A DNA stretch of 64,000 nucleotides from Amoebophrya sp. A120 (Eukaryota; Sar; Dinophyceae; Syndiniales; Amoebophryaceae), in NCBI GenBank assembly GCA_905178155.1, contig CAJINV010000001.1, positions 4,240,233 through 4,304,232 of the forward strand. The letters are read 5' to 3'. Made by a program: the position numbers and the translations under genes. Position 1 is the first letter of the stretch; the number at the start of each line of letters is the position of its first letter. Of this stretch, positions 45,901 through 55,324 are shown piece after piece. The notes beneath the pieces are model-generated. The model saw only the letters and a program-made list of their open reading frames with translations. It had not been told where the DNA came from and did no database searches.

Positions 45901-47495
45901 AGCAAAGCGGCTTGAAGACGGCTTTGTTTCTCGATTTGACGCTCTGCGGTTTCGACGTAGTTCCCGTCTGCAGCAGTCTGCTCTTGTTGTTCCCGACCAT
46001 CAGCTAAAAGGGCGGACGGACCGCTTGAGGAATTTTCTGCCGCTTTCAGTGGAGAGGAAACTGCAGCGGCACCAGCAAATGAACTTGTAGCACCGATAAG
46101 ACGTACAACGCAGCTACTGCCCTGGAAGTCTCTCATCGGTATTCCACCTTCGGCCGGATCCTTAGACAACTTTCTTGTAGCTGAAGAAGGGTCAACGATC
46201 GTGGAGCGCGCTGCGTTACAGTCCGAATCGATTCTACTGTAAAAATCCTTCGCGACTTCCTCCGCAAGTCCATCGGAAACCGCATTGGTGTCAAAGAAGA
46301 CTGTCACCGACGACGTTTCTTCGAGGAAAACCAACGAAAGCGCAATGCCCCTCTCCTCCATACTTGCACAAATCTTGCTCACATCCGCAACTCGTCCCTG
46401 CGGAGCGCGGAAGAAACCAAGGTTGCTGTACTGCAACAGTGGTATAATACTATTTGGCCTACTACTTGTAGTTTCAGATGTTTGGTCTCCCGAATGAACC
46501 GCTGACTCGCACGCAAACCGCTCCAACCATCTGGTATCGCCGGCAGATTTTTCCAGTACTTTCAGCAAATCTGTGATCATCTGCAGAACCGTATCGCCGC
46601 TTTTGCTTCCGTCTACAGGAATTCCTTCCGCAGGTAGATAGCAGGGCACCGCGTGATTGTACCACACAGCGATGAGCCCGTGGTACTGTACGGCGAAATT
46701 CCGCAGCACCGCCGCCCAGTGCAGTAGAACGAGACTGGTAAAGCCTTGATCGGAGGTGTCGACGTTGGTTTCCAGCATCAACAAAGAGGAAAACAAGCTG
46801 CCGAGGTCGATCTGGCGATACCGGCTTAAATCAACCGAAGATCGCGCAGGCCCGAACAAAATTTCCAGATAGGAGACGGCTTGTTTGTTCCCATGGTCTA
46901 GAAGCGGCGCAGACGAGGACGTAGTAGTCGGCGATTGTTCCTGATCGCGGCAAACTACGGTTGTTGGTACGAAATTGACATTGCTTCCTGACCCTGATCT
47001 AACGCGACTCGCGCTCGCAGCATTTTGATCTGCATCTTCCAGTACACAAGGACGATCTCGACGTTCCACCACATCAACCGGTAAAATGCAATAAGCGCCA
47101 GGCTGAAACCGTTTGCGCCAATACTCAAGAACTTCCGGATCGGCGGTGAAGCTGTCGGTAACAAAGCGGAAATCCTGCACGAAGTCCTCCAAGGTCCGTT
47201 TACCCACGGTAAGTACCATCACAATGATAAACAGCAGAAACACAACCACCGCGACCCCCGTAGCCTCTGCGTCGGCATGCTTCAATTCTGCTGCTGCTCT
47301 GGCAAAGGTAGATGAAGAGTCCCCGAGAAGCACGTGCAGAAACGAGGTCATCGGGGCTGAAGCAGGTGCTACATGGCCAACTTTTATCTCTGTCGCTGTT
47401 GCAGACTGATCGCCAACCGGGTGGGCCGCACCGGTGCTGTATAGTGCCTCCAGAATGGACCCATAGCCGGCCGGACGAAGGCTCGGCAGCAACAT
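42969..47495 (-). CDS. Giant multi-pass membrane protein of unknown family
   Basis: A 1508-residue single-exon frame. A membrane segment lies near residue 85 (GVAVVVFLLFIIVMVLTVG). A long soluble part follows (about 100-1170), rich in Ser/Ala/Glu, with an alpha/beta-like patch near 735-790 (SVIVCQSFDAAWHLPMIYAL). Then come eight to ten hydrophobic segments between about 1195 and 1490 (VVLLFVVVFLGQGLLPVAV, FLVSVLLFMPLLGIGEV, FVFLGLWCAFIAPAVGW). No catalytic motif is recognisable. The layout, a large soluble domain before a membrane bundle, could fit a transporter, receptor or lipid enzyme. The absence of introns is notable next to its intron-bearing neighbours. The first Met gives the only clear start. 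Confidence 0.75.
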   Translation of the reverse strand: MLLPSLRPAGYGSILEALYSTGAAHPVGDQSATATEIKVGHVAPASAPMTSFLHVLLGDSSSTFARAAAELKHADAEATGVAVVVFLLFIIVMVLTVGKRTLEDFVQDFRFVTDSFTADPEVLEYWRKRFQPGAYCILPVDVVERRDRPCVLEDADQNAASASRVRSGSGSNVNFVPTTVVCRDQEQSPTTTSSSAPLLDHGNKQAVSYLEILFGPARSSVDLSRYRQIDLGSLFSSLLMLETNVDTSDQGFTSLVLLHWAAVLRNFAVQYHGLIAVWYNHAVPCYLPAEGIPVDGSKSGDTVLQMITDLLKVLEKSAGDTRWLERFACESAVHSGDQTSETTSSRPNSIIPLLQYSNLGFFRAPQGRVADVSKICASMEERGIALSLVFLEETSSVTVFFDTNAVSDGLAEEVAKDFYSRIDSDCNAARSTIVDPSSATRKLSKDPAEGGIPMRDFQGSSCVVRLIGATSSFAGAAAVSSPLKAAENSSSGPSALLADGREQQEQTAADGNYVETAERQIEKQSRLQAALLDPLTSRQTVGITPEVAQDPALHFACLIGIWRAGAAATYEESVRSADAVLLNSKCFLVAENETSSSINIDDELETTTSAGANGQRFLRIGAAFEGAVIDVANFDCNVLTHGTSSSARTRRNLQSKTGSSLFKFCNSNSLRDTSRTKDLLEREVSKAETSSRLQWFKELLRSSASEKSDSEPQGNIRQSVIVCQSFDAAWHLPMIYALQHDMDLTFVDLSIASNIELLRQELQREGSGLSNKFLIVPTGVFEDDLDLLAQLPIENLFVFQGQGEPVCEERCRVFHLLTGSSDEEGKEPKTRLHTLWGSLPAASLLHREILPPSSSTSSLMMKKANANDKESTSLGVPIPDEMSTSSSSSLWSNDASSSRLFPYRTGNLSYDKVALSGFVRISASASPTESVEFHWTAPKGLSFPASTFDHQQDTKHTHDDFARRAAQQQPRKLVSLDQGYSATTPNSSSQPSKSSLSAEDATNSISSTTTTTPCVLLTPSGLPLDVTQLQADHGNANAVFVVEKSRLLVYSDQSVLQQVPAFAKSVVEWRTMPEGRVEMNNKSGVEQQKQVEGRDSSPVHATGSRGPSGLLPTSSAVVLDVATANFYVNQQTRKILSHQVPQPVATLEKKHLQYTEWTRKQLEEASYLNPLKEVNQKSVLSLSLYFGVYPLLLACYSAGTTSTADTAAPALPPGLVSIACSTLGFGSGLLWRSHYLYRNFNPTVHVVLLFVVVFLGQGLLPVAVYMVPILLYLGWILCSLTAFPDWWRFLVSVLLFMPLLGIGEVGAASSSSTSSPEVAALCCYSLLPCMTAAASVARNIVRQDYPPGRFILLGVFLLFCGTASQGAGCLLYTLGTFSLLVALFPICWPASSATPSEESDEEIAVAAAGRIVDDSTTGKIRGRSLKEKIFSLSTDAFFNDPRPAAALFSFPVFYLYASVVAPEPLFGNFVFLGLWCAFIAPAVGWTVEHLVASLGLAENVDAGPEGRL

Positions 47496-48024
47496 CTTGA
47501 TCTTTTTTTAGAAACTTTGGCGATTTTCTTTCGGCAACTCTCTCTGAAGAAACCATTGTCACTTTGTTCATACATCAATCAAAGCCTACACTAAGTCACT
47601 CGCAGCTACACACTCTCACGAGCCACACTCTAGCTCCTTCAAACGTTGTTTACTTTACTGACGCGTGGCACTTTTCCTTTCCAGCAGACACGAGCTGAGG
47701 CTGCCGTATGGTGTATGCTGCCCCCTTGCCAAAAAAACACTGAGGTGAGGAGCTGCAGCGGACAGAGCCCGATTGCTCGGTCAGTTTTATTAAGGTCGTG
47801 TTGCAATTGCGTTTTAGCTTGATCATACACTCTACAACAATAATTGTGCGATGGTGGTCGACGACCTGTGCTAGGACAGAGACGACCGCGTTTCTGCGGC
47901 TTCATTCTGGTTTTTGGGAAAAGAGGCGAAGTTTCGTTACCTCCAGTCCAGTGCTGTCAAGTCAATTTTATTTTCAAGTTTGTTGATGCGCAGGGTTTAG
48001 GGTTTAGGGTTTACCTAGCGGCGC
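47496..48024. other. Intergenic with telomere-like repeat
   Basis: About 530 bp between the end of the VIT/VWA gene and the giant membrane gene. It holds a TTTAGGG-type run, listed separately. No gene seen. Confidence 0.5.
47992..48014. repeat. Interstitial telomere-like repeat
   Basis: The sequence gggtttagggtttagggttta, about three units of TTTAGGG, the telomere repeat of plants and many dinoflagellates. It lies 11 bases past the stop of the VIT/VWA gene, separated from it by a second copy of the ten bases that encode the protein's end. Confidence 0.85.
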
Positions 48025-51000
48025 CTAAACTAGCGGCGCAATGCCCTCGTACTTCCCGTCCTTGTCGTACCGGATTTCCATGACGTCCTGCACTTGTTTG
48101 TGGTTCGAGAGCCGCGCCGTGAAGAATTCCACTTTCACACTCTGGTCCGGCAGGCGACAGAGCGCCCAAATCACGCAACTTGTCGCGCCGGTCAAAGGCG
48201 AGTCCTGGTGACTACCATAGTATTTCACCCGCACCTTGAACGTGATTGCGGACGAGGGGGGTTCGGCACTGTTTGTTGCCTTTTTCTCCTCTTCTGCCGA
48301 CGCTGTAGTTCCACCCCGACCATCTCCCCGATTTGCTGTTGTTGTTCCACCTCGTCCGCCCCGGCCGCCAAACAAACCGCCCGTCATGGTACTTAGCAAA
48401 CTCCGCCCCTGATTGCCTGTAGTTCCTTCACGTACTCGAGCTTCAATTTCCTCGCTAACGCTGCGGTAGACCTTGGGTGCTATTTGTGACAGGTCGTCGG
48501 CGGGCGGCTTGTAGCCCGGGTTCTTCAGTAAGTACACCTCCGGCCCGTAGCCCTGCGTGAAATCCCGACTCAAGTAGCCGCCCATCGCGCTTTCCCGATT
48601 GCCGTAATACACCTCCTCCCCGGTAGGTTCAATCACGTGCAAGTCGAGATCTGTTTTATCCGTGTCCCAGGCGAGCCAAACGCACAGATTGCACTCCTTC
48701 CACTTCTCAGGAGTGGGGAATAGAAGCTGAAAATCGTTCAGCGGCGGCTTGCACTTCTCCATGAAAAGGGGGGGGTATAATGTTGGTGTCAAGTTAGTAT
48801 CCCGCAGCTGCACCTCCTCGCGGATGAACTGCATCAGGATCAGCGCTGGCCACTCGACCTCGGTGAACCGGCCGGCCCAGTTGTGGGTGACGACGCGCAG
48901 GGCCTGGGACAGAGCGAGGTTGCTTCCAGCGTTTATTTCATCGTCCAAGGATTTTTTCTTTCCGTCGCGGAAGATGAATAACAGCCGCAGCCTCGCGAGC
49001 GCCATATGAATTGTAAAAATGTCTGGGTCTGGAAACTTGTGATGCAGGTCACTGAATAATACAAATACCCACACCGCAATGCACCGCCAAGCATGACAAG
49101 TTTTTTCATGGCTCTGTGTTGCGTGTTTCGCATGAGAAACTGCGTGTTTGCATGACAGGCAAGAGGAGCTCTTTGTCGCCATGCAATACAGATCCCAGTC
49201 CAGAGTCATGCCAGACTAGCATGACAAATCTCGCAATCTCCCAGACCCAGACATTTTTACATTTGATACGCCATGTCGAGAAACGACTGCGGCTCGACGG
49301 GGCAGATCTCCGCGACGTGGTCAAAAATCGTGATTGCCAAATTATTCCCCGCTTCGCTGTTAACGGAGAGAAGGTAGTACGCAACGGTGCGGAGGAGTTG
49401 CGGCTCCTCCAGGCTTAGCTCCAGACAGTTCGAGGCAACGCGGATCCCGTCCTGGATAAACCCGCGGTCGCGGAGCTGCCGGGCACAGGACAGGAAGAAC
49501 GAGGGCGAGCGCTTGTTGACTTCCTTCAACTGGAAGTAGACGGCTGTCGCTTGCATAGGCAATTCTTCCTGTACGTCTGTCGGTTGTGTTTGTTTCTGTA
49601 TTTCAGGCAGCACCGAACGCAGTTGCGCCTCGTAGAGCTCCGGGTCCGTAGAGGCGGTCACTGCGGGACCAGCTGCACTGACGCCGGGGGCCGTCGCACC
49701 TTCTTGTTCAGCAGCACCAGCACTTTTCAGTCCTGCCGGAACACCACGACTACGACCACCCCAGGTGGCGGGCGCGGCGGGAGCAGGTGGTGCTCCCCCG
49801 CCAAGAAGAGCAGCAGATGCAGGCAGAGCATCCGTCATTACAGAATTAACGGACTCCATCATCATCATCGGTGCCTCGCAGCCTTCCAGGCCGAATTCCA
49901 TCGCGTCCTCTTCCTCGTCCTCAACAACTTCGCGCGCATCAGGCGCAAAACCGCGCATCGCGCCCTGCGGAGCCGCAGCTGCCATCCGCATCATTCGTGG
50001 GGCTGGTGCGGAGGCAGACATGAGAAACAACCCATCTCCACCTCCGCCCTTTCCGCCCCCTTTCTTTCCACCTCGTCCACGGGTGTTCTTTCTTTGCCCC
50101 TTTCTCTTAACCCTTGTGCGCTCCGCCATTTCTCCGCCAATGAAGTCGTGCAATCGCGTCACCAGTGCGCCCACCGTTTTTTCGTAAACTTCCACCCGCT
50201 TCAATGTTCCGAGCTCGTTTTTACTGGAAACTTTGTCGTCTTCCGAGTCTGATGTGTCACTGTCGGCTTCGAAGATGGACTTGGGCGGCTTGTTCTTGTT
50301 TTTCGGACTGTTCTTCCCACTTGCTTGTCTTTCCTCCCACTCGGCGCGAATCGGGTGCGATAGTGGTGGAGGCACGTCATTCTCCCGAAACTGGGCCTCC
50401 GTGTGGAGTAACAGCAACGAGTATCAAAAGGAAAAATCCCCCCTCCTCATATCGAAAAGATATTTTTCCGAAAATTTGCGTTGCAGATTTGTGGCCACAA
50501 ATCGGGCCTGTCTTGCAAGAAGGCACGCTCAGGCTGTCCGCCACGCTATGCTGGCGCTTTGTAATGCTGTAAGGCCTACAGGGTAGCCGTCTACCATGCT
50601 AGGCGCCTACACCAAAAGGCCCCTGCCTAGGCTCAGGATCTGCGTGCGTTCCTCTACTGCAACACAAATTCGATTTGTGTATCCAAATCCAGCATCAGAA
50701 ATTTCGTTTTGATATGGGGAGGGGGGATTTTTCCTTTTGATAACGAGGCCTCCGGACTGCAAAAACAGTAGCGGACCGCAAGCTCTTCCTGAATCTTCGA
50801 CAGATTCAGGCCCGAGCGCAGCGCGTCCTTCTGGATACACTGGTACTGGGTTTCTGCGTAGAGGTATCCAAGTAAATCTTTTCCAAAGGAGAAAGCGCCT
50901 GTGAAAAAAGATGAGGCCGTAGAAGCGGGTTCTTTTGTGAACTGCAGTGTAAACGTCTCCAGGGCGCCGTCTCTGCCGCGCACTTCCACGGTCGCCTCAG

Positions 51001-52546
51001 TTACTTCGTCACCAACGATGCCCGCGATTATCACGTCTTCGTGCTCCAAGGGTATGTCGTGAAAAGCGAGGCGGTGGTCGGGAAAGCAGCGAAATCCGTC
51101 GTCGTACTCTAGTTGGAACGCCTCGTCACTCTGGTTCGACGTAATCCGATGCAGGCGCGCTTCTTGTGGTGCACGGATTCCAGACACTCCCTCCTGGAGG
51201 ATTCTCTCGAGCATTTGTGATTGGGCACCGGCGCTCTGCGTAGTATTCTGCTTCGCCGTTGTAGTTGTGCTTTCAATACAGATTTTTACCAGACGACCCG
51301 GCCTGGCCGCGTTCGCGAGCGTAAGTGCTCGCAAAACCGTGGCATTCTGCTGCGCGGACTCGTCTGCGATCACGTGCACAGTGGTTTCGCCGTCTAGGGG
51401 ATATTTCGCGAAATCTGGCGTGCGTCCGAAAACGTCGAGCCCGTCAGTAAAAACTAGTGCGGTTCTTGTGACTACAGTCGCGGCATCATTTTCGTCGTGG
51501 GAAAGTCGTGCCATCACTTTGGCAAGATGTATCGGTAACTTCGAAACATCTGTTCCGCCGTCGTACTTCAGACTTCGCAAAACCGCTAGAAGAGAGTCTA
51601 CTCCGTGATAGGCGGAGTTCGTGGCAGCTTTATGCTCTTTCATCTCCATGTCAAACGTGTGCAGTGTGAAGCCCAAGAAGCTCTTTGTTGGTTTCAATTT
51701 CCGGAGCACTTTCTCCAGTTCCACCAATCGCTTCTCCGCCCCGTCTTCTCGGCTACCCGACGTGTCCCAGAAAACGGAGACAACGGCTGGCTGGTCCTGC
51801 GATGTTGTCCCAGATACGGCAGCGGGGGTTGCACCAGGACTACTAGCAGCAGCCATCTCGGTCTGTGAAGACATTCGTGGCGGAACCCGGATCGCAAAAT
51901 GCTTGGCTCCGAAACAATCCATTACCACACACGCTGGCTCAGTAGGATTTGGAGCCGACGTCGCTGCTGTTGTACTAGAACTTGCACACCTGGAGTAAAC
52001 GAACCCGCTCTCGATATTGCTTTCCGCCAAGAGCAAAGGGCTCAGCCGTGCCTTCAAGTCCTTTTCCAGTGACGCAGCCCCTCCTTCCCCCACACTGCTC
52101 ATCGTCGCGAGCACCTTCACCCGGCACCGCGTCGGCACCTTGGGCAGGATCGGAAAAAGCTCCATCTCAAAAACGTTGCTGCCCCCGACCTGCGTCCCGG
52201 CCCCGACGCTGCGTCCGGCCTCCTTTTCCTTGTAAACGATTTCCTTGGTTTTCTTTTTCGGTACCGCCGTGGCGGGAACGAAGACACCATCCTTCGTTTC
52301 AAGGTCCAACTGGACGACACGACAAGAATTTGGCAAGGGGAGCCGAAGTTTCGCGGTGGTCTCCTTCGCCGTTTCGCGATTTTCCAGTGTGATATCGACC
52401 TGCAGGAGGGATTTCTGAAGCCGTTCGCACGGAGCCTCCAGAATCTCGATTTTAGTAACGGTGATGGGAACGGAGGTAGCTTCGCCAAAAGCTCCACCCG
52501 TGCCGCCGGTGGAGAGCGAAGCGACGCAGTCTTTCAAGTCTGCCAT
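48025..52546 (-). CDS. VIT-VWA-DUF2135 protein, three exons, two introners
   Basis: Exon 1 (52546 to about 50743) starts [12 protein letters not shown] and has a VIT domain (about residues 20-165), then a von Willebrand A domain with the MIDAS motif DTSGS and FTDGLDVFG. Exon 2 (about 50416-49269) carries [18 protein letters not shown], a low-complexity region and TPR-like helices. Exon 3 (about 48999-48025) gives [17 protein letters not shown] and a C-terminal DUF2135-like domain, [20 protein letters not shown]. Both joins keep the frame. VIT and VWA together occur in inter-alpha-trypsin inhibitor heavy chains and PARP4; the added DUF2135 is typical of bacterial proteins. No signal peptide is seen, so it is probably cytosolic. 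An upstream Met (52618) is in frame but precedes the domain by a Pro-rich stretch. Confidence 0.87.
49005..49268. mobile_element. Introner element, family A (copy 4)
   Basis: About 264 bp flanked by the 5-6 bp duplication cgcca(t). Ends tatgaattgtaaaaatgtct and inverted agacatttttacatttgata, followed by gggtctgg. Removal joins SFLDM to ALARLRLL in frame. The interior has diverged from copies 2 and 3 but keeps the termini. Confidence 0.94.
50421..50742. mobile_element. Introner element, family C
   Basis: About 322 bp, the longest in the window, flanked by the 4-bp duplication acga. Inverted ends gtatcaaaaggaaaaatccc and ggatttttccttttgata, extended by a C-run with tcatatcgaaa and tttcgttttgatatgggga. 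Removal joins CSPEAS to LLLLHTEA in frame. Confidence 0.93.
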
Positions 52547-53376
52547 GATTGGGGGTTGAGTTCTGGGTAAGTGGGGAGGCGATACAGAAAAAATTGAACG
52601 TGGGTGAATAAATACCAAAAGGGTATCGTCTGTGCTCGAATAATTTCGTAAGTAGTTCGAAGACTTTTGTACTTCTCAGCGGCGTGAACGTGATTCCAAA
52701 TTTCTCGTGCTGGACTGTGTATGTGCGAGTAATCAGTTCCGGTAGGCAGCTCGTAATACTAGAGAGACAGAGTCAAGATTAGTGTGGTTTTCACAATACC
52801 CACTTGTTCGTAAGGCCCTGAGGGAAGTTGCAACAATGCGAATGTTTAGAAACTGAAGGATCACCTTGTAAAATACCGGCTGCGGCAGCGGCTCCACCGT
52901 GAGATACAAAAGAACTCGGCCGCTCTTGGTTCTTATTGTGCTGGCCATAGCACCACAATGAAAAATAAAACCGACTCCGGACTCCCCTTGGAATAAAGAG
53001 GTCGCACAATAACAAAAATAGAACCGATCGAAGGATGATGATGGATGTGTGCCTGCACAACCAAAGATGAGCACTACCCCGGGTAATTTGGAACGTCTTT
53101 GCGGACTAAATTTTTCACCCACTTTAGTCGCGCTCCACGGGTCAGCTTGGTAAAAAAGCACACTTGTTCTTTACATATTGTCTTTTACGCAAATATGTAA
53201 CGCACTGATCACCCTCGGGTTCCTTTTGAACTGGCCTCTTACGTCGTCGTTCCTACTCCTGGTGAAGCTATTTTTCCTTCTGTTTTTTCAACAAAATTGA
53301 AGAAAATTTTTCGCAGGTGTCATCCTGATTCTGACAGCACCGAGCGCGAGCTGTGGCGTACATCTACATCATGATT
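52547..53376. other. Intergenic, possible microgene
   Basis: About 830 bp between the single-pass membrane-protein gene and the VIT/VWA gene. It contains the possible microprotein described separately, and nothing else I can support. Confidence 0.4.
52791..52950 (-). CDS. Possible 36-residue spliced microprotein
   Basis: Minus strand. MASTIRTKSGRVLLYLTVEP and a short Pro/Tyr stretch (LPQPVFYK) end at a GTGATC donor. A T/C-rich stretch ending CCCTCAG precedes GLTNKWVL and a stop. The join is in phase 0 and gives a basic, hydrophobic 36-mer. The start has a favourable purine context. No family is recognised; it could be a mitochondrial or ribosomal small protein, or chance. Confidence 0.3.
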
Positions 53377-54750
53377 TTATAGCTGTTCCTCGTGGATACC
53401 CTGAAACGGTCTGAGGTTTTGCCGCGACCTCAACTGACTTCTAGACGTTTTCCCAACTCCCTCTCGTCCACCAAACGGATTCAATCGCCCGACTTCCGTC
53501 GGCAGCCCGTAAATCGCCACGTACGCAACACTGCTCAGAAGAAGACCGAAGCACAAGGCGAGAAAAAAACCCAGATTCCGGGCGAAGAAAGTATCCGACC
53601 TTCCTTTCAATCCTGACCCATACTCATCCGAGTCTTCGTTTTGCTGGTCAAATTCGTCCGCTGGAATGCCGTAATGCGCAAGCAACGGCGCCAATTGCTT
53701 CCGTCGCTCAGCGCGCTCTTCCGGACTCACATGCGGCCGACGTAGGTAAGAATTGTACCTGCGAGATTTTGGATTGTTCGTGAAGGCAAGGACACGACAC
53801 CATGTCGTGATGCTCCTTCAAAACAAATATTAAAAGAACTAAATCTTCAAACAGAACCGACAATCAGGACACTAGGTACATGCACAAAAATTCTGGATTT
53901 TATACTCGAGTAGCATCATAAATTTCTCCTCGACGGTTGGTGTGTCTACCCACTGCTGCTGCAACACGTCGCGCTTGTCCGGGGGAAGGGTTTCCAGGAG
54001 CAGGTTCTCCCACAGCTCTTCGAGATTTTCTGGCGGCTCTAGCTGGAACGGTGGCGCTGTTGTATTCATCGTTCCAGTTTGGAGGTGGCCGGATTGATCA
54101 AGATCATGACCTTCCTCGCGAGCAGCAGCTCCTGGTCGTGCGGTATTAGAATGGAAATCGAAGCCACTTTTTCCAGCCCGAAGGTCCGATTCTTGGGAAA
54201 GCAGCAGTTGCTGTTGCTCCGCGTCGGAGAAGAGCTGCGTAGCGGCCGCAGCAGTACTGGATGTGGAGGTTGAAGATGAAGAAAAATCGAACTTTTTCTC
54301 GTACGTAATTCCGTTGTAGCTCGAAGAAAGCATGTTAACCTCGTTCCGCTCATCATGCTCCAACAAAGTTGTGCCGGTTGTACGAGTTCCACCCCGTTGT
54401 GTTGAACGGTTCATATGTGGCTTGCGAAGACGAAGCTCTGCGTCTGCTGCGCCAGCACCTGATTGTCCACCTCCAGTATGGCGTTCCTGCAACAATCCAG
54501 CGTGGTCGACGCTCTCCTCCGCCGCAGAGCGGTTTTGTAGTTCTTCCAGAGTGCTGCGAATCAAGGCCTCGACCCCGATTTCAATGTCGATACGCTGCCA
54601 GTGCGCGTCGGAGAGAGAAGCAAGCCGGGCCACGGTCGCAATACGCTGCTTTTCCAGCCGCGCTTTCGCCTCCACAATTGCATCCGCGTCGTCCGGCGCC
54701 TGGCGAGCCAGAACGTCAAAGAAGTCATACCACGGGACTTCCGAAAGCAT
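53377..54750 (-). CDS. Single-pass membrane protein with low-complexity luminal or cytosolic domain, spliced
   Basis: Exon A (54750 to about 53890) starts MLSEVPWYDFFDVLARQAPDD, then Gln/Ser/Thr-rich low complexity and an acidic segment (PPENLEELWENLLLETLPP). Exon B (about 53757-53377) carries SPEERAERRKQLAPLLAHYG and one strong membrane segment (GFFLALCFGLLLSSVAYV), then a basic tail. A pyrimidine tract and CACAG precede exon A's Met at about 54776, with in-frame EKRHK, so a further upstream exon is likely. The A-B join is not resolved; the visible GTACCTAG donor and CGCAG acceptor are out of phase. Unknown function; the tail-membrane arrangement fits an adaptor or trafficking protein. Confidence 0.5.
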
Positions 54751-54776
54751 CTTGTGGCGTTTCTCCTGTGATGAAA

Positions 54777-55324
54777 GAGGGAGAAAAACTAACGAACAAA
54801 AGTTCTACACTGACGACGTCCCAACTACTAGCGGAGCTACTTTTCTACACAACATTTGACGTCGAGCCAGCCCAATGGGCTCTGTTTCGCTCAGGTCTTC
54901 CTCATCGCGGTGCGCGGCAACTAAGCTCGCTGCTTGTCTCGTAGAAAGCACTGAAATGAAATCGCACGTGCGCTGCTTAGCACCACCCGATAGCCGCCCA
55001 GCCAGAGAAATAAATGGAACACGACCACTATCGCGATATAGACTTGGACAGATGAATGGAGCTGGTGCCTTCTTCTTGAATACCCGCCGAAGCCGAACAG
55101 CGTCCTTATCGTACAGAAGTTGTTTACAAACCAACATTGTTGTGCAACTGAAGCAGCCAAAATCTTGTACGAGGTTGTGGTTACTGTAGTCTCAAAACAG
55201 TTTCTTTCTGGTACAAGAGTTTCAGTGCATTGTTCATATTTAGCTGTTGTTCGCGAGTTCTGAAAGAACATTTTTCGATAGGGAAGGATTTGTATGCAAT
55301 GTCTGCACCAGTTTGCTGCATCAC
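54777..55324. other. Probable intron or 5' region of the single-pass membrane-protein gene
   Basis: About 550 bp with a T/C-rich tract just before 54776. A 110-residue frame (54805-55137) has a hydrophobic stretch, but I cannot join it. No repeat seen. Confidence 0.35.

Noticed and set aside
42969-47495. An adenylate-forming (AMP-binding) enzyme in the soluble part of the giant membrane protein
   Set aside because: A short alpha/beta-looking patch is suggestive, but the phosphate-binding loop and the other signature motifs of that family are not visible.
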